Origin: JAZKID01 sp965247525
GTDB taxonomy: Bacteria; Pseudomonadota; Alphaproteobacteria; Rhizobiales; UBA4765
Assembly (NCBI GenBank): GCA_965247525.1
Contig: OZ252015.1
Span: 1,975,192-2,039,191, forward strand
Length of the DNA stretch: 64,000 nt
Direction: 5' to 3'
The first letter of the stretch is position 1, and every line of letters starts with the position of its first letter. Of this stretch, positions 60,779 through 64,000 are shown piece by piece. Position numbers and translations under genes: made by a program. The notes under the pieces were generated by a model. That model ran no database searches, was not told the origin of the DNA, and was given only the letters and a program-made list of their open reading frames with translations.

Positions 60779-61395
60779 AGATCGCTGTAAAAACACTTGA
60801 AGGCATCGATGCCGGCGATATTGAATTGAGTGATGCGATCTTCGGCGTTGAGCCACGCGAAGATATTTTGCAGCGCGTTGTGCGCTGGCAGCTTGCAAAG
60901 CGTCGTGCAGGTACGCATGACGTTAAAAATCGTGCCGAAATTGCGCGCACGGGTAAGAAAATCTACAAGCAGAAGGGCACGGGCCGCGCCCGTCACTCTT
61001 CAGCACGTGCCAACCTGTTTCGCGGCGGCGGTCGTTCATTCGGCCCGACACCGCGCGATCACGCCCATGACCTTCCTAAAAAAGTTCGTGCGCTTGGCCT
61101 GAAAATGGCGTTGTCATCGAAAGCGATGAACAATGGCCTTGTCATTGTCGATCATATCGACATGAAAGAAGGTAAAACCAAACTGGCCCGCGAGCATTTC
61201 GGCAAGCATGGTTTTGAAAGCGTTTTGTTCATTGACGGCAACACGGTTTCTGAAAATTTTGGCCTCGCCGCGCGCAGTGTTGCGCATGTCGATGTTCTGC
61301 CCGTTCAAGGCATCAATGTGTATGACATTTTGCGCCGCGAACATCTCGTCCTGACCAAAGCAGCGCTGACCGCGCTGGAGGAGCGCTTCAAATGA
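60775..61395 (+). CDS. rplD: 50S ribosomal protein L4
   Basis: The 206-residue protein has the RNA-binding loop GRARHSSARANLFRGGG and the GPTPRDHAHDLPKKVRALGL motif. ATGA overlap with rplC and four-base overlap with rplW point to coupled translation. In E. coli L4 autoregulates the S10 operon. Confidence 0.96.
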   Translation: MKIAVKTLEGIDAGDIELSDAIFGVEPREDILQRVVRWQLAKRRAGTHDVKNRAEIARTGKKIYKQKGTGRARHSSARANLFRGGGRSFGPTPRDHAHDLPKKVRALGLKMALSSKAMNNGLVIVDHIDMKEGKTKLAREHFGKHGFESVLFIDGNTVSENFGLAARSVAHVDVLPVQGINVYDILRREHLVLTKAALTALEERFK

Positions 61396-61721
61396 GCAAG
61401 GCCGCAAAGAAAAAAGCCGATACAAAGGCCATCGACCCAAAAGCATATGATGTGATCCGCTCGCCGATCATCACTGAAAAAGCGACAATGGCCTCCGAGC
61501 AGAACCAGATCGTGTTCAAGGTGTCGGGTGAAGCGACAAAACCGCAGATCAAAGCGGCGATCCAGTCCTTGTTTGGCGTTGAAGTCGTCGGCGTCAACAC
61601 GCTGATTACAAAGGGCAAAAAGAAACTGTTTCGCGGTCGTCGCGGCCAGCGTTCAGATGTTAAAAAAGCAGTCGTGCGCTTGGCCGAAGGCCAGACAATC
61701 GATATCACGACAGGGCTTTGA
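61392..61721 (+). CDS. rplW: 50S ribosomal protein L23
   Basis: The 109-residue protein has the YDVIRSPIITEKATM start motif and FKVSGEATKPQIKAAIQSLFGV, VNTLITKGKKK. It lines the exit tunnel and binds trigger factor and SRP. N-terminal Lys/Ala extension of about 15 residues. Confidence 0.96.
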   Translation: MSKAAKKKADTKAIDPKAYDVIRSPIITEKATMASEQNQIVFKVSGEATKPQIKAAIQSLFGVEVVGVNTLITKGKKKLFRGRRGQRSDVKKAVVRLAEGQTIDITTGL

Positions 61722-61732
61722 GGATTTAGGAT

Positions 61733-62566
61733 ATGGCACTTAAGAATTACAATCCCACATCGCCAGGCCAGCGCCAGCTGGTTCTCGTTGATCGCTCGCA
61801 CCTTTACAAAGGCAAGCCTGTCAAAAAATTGACAGAGGGCCTAAGTTCAAAGGGCGGCCGTAACAATGCAGGCCGTATCACCGTTCGCTTTCGTGGCGGC
61901 GGGCACAAGCGGACCTATCGCATTATTGATTTCAAACGCCGTGAAAATGCGGGCATGCCAGCGACAGTCGAGCGTCTTGAGTATGATCCGAACCGCACGG
62001 CGTTTATCGCGCTGATCAGTTATGAAAACGGCACACAGGCCTACATTCTCGCGCCGCAGCGCATCAAGCCAGGCGACACGGTCGTTGCCGGTGAACAGGT
62101 CGATATTAAACCAGGCAATGCCATGCCTTTGGCCAACATGCCGGTTGGTACATTCGTGCACAATGTTGAACTCAAACTCGGCAAGGGCGGCTCGATTGCC
62201 CGTTCTGCCGGTTCCTATGCACAGATCGTCGGCCGCGACGGCAGCTATGTCTCGCTTCGCCTTTCATCTGGCGAGCAGCGTCTGGTTCTTGGCCAGTGCT
62301 ATGCGACAATCGGCGCTGTTTCCAATCCAGACCATATGAACATCTCGCTTTCAAAAGCAGGCCGTTCACGCTGGCTCGGTCGCAAACCACACAACCGCGG
62401 TGTTTCAATGAACCCGGTCGATCACCCGCACGGCGGCGGCGAAGGCCGTACATCCGGCGGACGCCATCCGGTGAGCCCAACAGGCAAGCCGACCAAAGGC
62501 AAAAAGACACGTTCCAACAAGCGCACAGGCAAATTTATTGTCCGCACGCGCCATCAGAAGAAATAA
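61733..62566 (+). CDS. rplB: 50S ribosomal protein L2
   Basis: The 277-residue protein shows the peptidyl-transferase-related stretch MNPVDHPHGGGEGRTSGGRH, YNPTSPGQRQL, and a basic end (KKTRSNKRTGKFIVRTRH). Essential for subunit association. Fits the family in length. Confidence 0.97.
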   Translation: MALKNYNPTSPGQRQLVLVDRSHLYKGKPVKKLTEGLSSKGGRNNAGRITVRFRGGGHKRTYRIIDFKRRENAGMPATVERLEYDPNRTAFIALISYENGTQAYILAPQRIKPGDTVVAGEQVDIKPGNAMPLANMPVGTFVHNVELKLGKGGSIARSAGSYAQIVGRDGSYVSLRLSSGEQRLVLGQCYATIGAVSNPDHMNISLSKAGRSRWLGRKPHNRGVSMNPVDHPHGGGEGRTSGGRHPVSPTGKPTKGKKTRSNKRTGKFIVRTRHQKK

Positions 62567-62577
62567 GGGTAGTCATT

Positions 62578-62856
62578 ATGGCAAGATCAGTCTGGAAAGG
62601 CCCGTTCGTCGATGGGTTTCTGCTCAAGAAAGCAGAAACAACACGCGGCTCAGGGCGCAATGAAGTGATCAAAACTTGGAGCCGCCGCTCGACAATCCTG
62701 CCGCAATTTGTCGGCCTGACGTTCGGCGTCCATAACGGTCAAAAACATATTCCTGTCATGGTTTCGGAAGAAATGATTGGCATGAAATTCGGCGAGTTCT
62801 CGCCAACACGCACCTATCACGGCCATGCCGGTGACAAGAAAGCGACGAGGTCTTAA
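62578..62856 (+). CDS. rpsS: 30S ribosomal protein S19
   Basis: The 92-residue protein begins MARSVWKGPFVDGFLLKKAE and contains TWSRRSTILPQFVGLTFGVHNG and GEFSPTRTYHGH. The ATG at 62578 is preceded by AAGGGTAG. Between rplB and rplV as in the standard S10 order. Confidence 0.97.
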   Translation: MARSVWKGPFVDGFLLKKAETTRGSGRNEVIKTWSRRSTILPQFVGLTFGVHNGQKHIPVMVSEEMIGMKFGEFSPTRTYHGHAGDKKATRS

Positions 62857-62862
62857 TCCGCC

Positions 62863-63249
62863 ATGTCAAAAGCAAAACGTGAACGCCAGCTGGCTGACAA
62901 TGAAGCGCGCGCTGTGATGAAAACCATCCGCGTGTCAGCGCAAAAACTTAATCTCGTTGCCGCGATGATCCGTGGCAAGAAAGCCAGCGCGGCTGTTGCC
63001 GACCTGACCTTCTCGCGCAAACGCATCGCCGGTACAGTTTTAAAAACACTCGAAAGCGCGATTGCGAACGCTGAAAACAACCATTCGCTGGATGTCGATG
63101 ATCTGATCGTTGCCGAGGCCTATGTTGGCCGCGCCATGGCGATGCGCCGTTTCCATGCACGCGGTCGCGGTAAAGCCGCATCCATCGCAAGACCATTTTC
63201 ACATCTGACAATTGTCGTCCGCCAGGTCGATGCACAGGGAGCCGCATAA
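62863..63249 (+). CDS. rplV: 50S ribosomal protein L22
   Basis: The 128-residue protein has RVSAQKLNLVAAMIRGKKAS, the loop LKTLESAIANAENNHSLDVD and the tunnel hairpin RRFHARGRGKAASIARPFSH. The stop overlaps rpsC by one base (TAATG). Confidence 0.96.
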   Translation: MSKAKRERQLADNEARAVMKTIRVSAQKLNLVAAMIRGKKASAAVADLTFSRKRIAGTVLKTLESAIANAENNHSLDVDDLIVAEAYVGRAMAMRRFHARGRGKAASIARPFSHLTIVVRQVDAQGAA

Positions 63250-63956
63250 TGGGTCAGAAGAGCAATCCGAAGGGGCTTCGCCTCGGCATTAACCGGACAT
63301 GGGACAGCCGCTGGTTCGCCAATTCGAAAGATTACGGCAATCTTCTTGCCGAAGATCTGAAAATTCGTGATGTGTTGATGAAAGATCTCAAAGCTGCGGC
63401 AGTGTCGCGCATTGTAATTGAGCGCCCGCACAAAAAATGTCGCATTACGATTTACTCAGGTCGTCCTGGTGTCGTCATCGGTAAAAAAGGCGAAGACATC
63501 AACAAGATCCGTAAACGTGCTGCCGACCTGACCCAGTCAGAAGTTGTCGTCAACATTGTTGAGGTTCGCAAACCTGAAATCGACGCCACGCTTGTTGCCG
63601 CGTCAATCGCAGAGCAGCTGGAGCGCCGTATTGCATTTCGCCGCGCCATGAAGCGCGCGGTTCAGTCCGCTCTTCGCATGGGCGCTGAAGGCATTCGTAT
63701 CAATTGCTCCGGTCGTTTGGGCGGCGCAGAAATCGCGCGTATGGAATGGTATCGTGAAGGCCGCGTGCCTTTGCATACATTGCGCGCCGATATCGACTAC
63801 GGCACAGCAGAAGCACACACAGCCATGGGCATTTGCGGCGTGAAAGTGTGGATCTTCAAAGGCGAAATTATGGAACACGATCCAATGGCGCAGGACAAGC
63901 GCGCCGGCGGTGATGACAAGGAGCAGGGCCGTCGGCGCGACAACGCCGCAGCTTAA
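63249..63956 (+). CDS. rpsC: 30S ribosomal protein S3
   Basis: The 235-residue protein starts MGQKSNPKGLRLG and has the KH motif GRPGVVIGKKGEDINKI and C-terminal RIELFGRL-like parts (GRLGGAEIARMEWYREGRVPLH). The tail is charged. Follows rplV with a one-base overlap. Confidence 0.97.
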   Translation: MGQKSNPKGLRLGINRTWDSRWFANSKDYGNLLAEDLKIRDVLMKDLKAAAVSRIVIERPHKKCRITIYSGRPGVVIGKKGEDINKIRKRAADLTQSEVVVNIVEVRKPEIDATLVAASIAEQLERRIAFRRAMKRAVQSALRMGAEGIRINCSGRLGGAEIARMEWYREGRVPLHTLRADIDYGTAEAHTAMGICGVKVWIFKGEIMEHDPMAQDKRAGGDDKEQGRRRDNAAA

Positions 63957-63967
63957 GGTAAAGAAAC

Positions 63968-64000
63968 ATGCTGCAACCTAAAAAAACAAAATTCCGCAAG
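63968..64000 (+). CDS. rplP: 50S ribosomal protein L16, N-terminal fragment
   Basis: Only 11 codons are visible before the window ends: MLQPKKTKFRK, the usual L16 N terminus, 11 bases after rpsC. The rest lies outside the window. Confidence 0.9.
   Translation, partial: MLQPKKTKFRK

Overview
The window looks like a chromosome segment of an alphaproteobacterium of moderate GC content. The best guess is a member of, or relative of, the Hyphomicrobiales (Rhizobiales). Signals for this are the gene families and their order: map next to radC, a DUF3126 gene after cysE, an IscU-like gene followed by yidD just upstream of thrS, a DUF2336 gene, a lone Hpt protein, a LapG-like cysteine peptidase, two PilZ-type c-di-GMP receptor domains in one protein, and tRNA-Trp followed by secE-nusG-rplKAJL-rpoBC. 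The placement rests on recalled synteny, not on a search.

Layout. Positions 1-9.9 kb hold housekeeping and metabolic genes: a glycosyltransferase tail, radC, map, a CinA-like gene, an amino-acid ABC transporter (binding protein and permease, no ATPase) in one operon with an indoleamine 2,3-dioxygenase homologue, tRNA-Leu, small enzymes, and a hydrolase-cysE-DUF3126 operon. Positions 10-12.2 kb are an AT-richer pair of unrecognised genes. Positions 12.2-18.3 kb carry envelope and signalling genes (LapG-like protease, tandem PilZ, PAS, rhomboid, CBS, patatin). Positions 18.4-24.1 kb are an RND efflux operon running into an IscU-like gene, yidD and a hydrolase, followed by thrS. Positions 26-34 kb hold AmpG, a CoA-lyase/MaoC pair, a lytic transglycosylase-like protein, DUF2336, an Hpt protein, NAD kinase and a peptide-deformylase-like protein without the usual metal ligands. 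Positions 34-36.5 kb are a cobalamin riboswitch and a BtuB-like receptor.

Positions 36.5-41.3 kb form a tRNA-rich section (Thr, Tyr, Gly, Trp) with two glycine/tyrosine-rich secreted proteins, an rRNA methyltransferase, an unrecognised membrane protein and an HU-family gene. From 41.8 kb to the right edge lies the transcription/translation supercluster: secE-nusG-rplK-rplA-rplJ-rplL-rpoB-rpoC, then a two-gene interruption, then rpsL-rpsG-fusA-tuf and the S10 operon as far as the first codons of rplP.

Most notable: (1) a small family of structured intergenic repeats just downstream of three tRNA genes, with shorter relatives inside the nusG/rpoB/rpoC spacers; (2) the deformylase-like protein with Cys to Ser and His to Gln changes at metal ligand positions; (3) the dioxygenase/transporter operon; (4) a small antisense membrane-protein reading frame broken at a six-base homopolymer between tRNA-Trp and secE; (5) three unrecognised AT-rich genes inserted between conserved blocks. 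No CRISPR array, insertion sequence or rRNA gene was seen.
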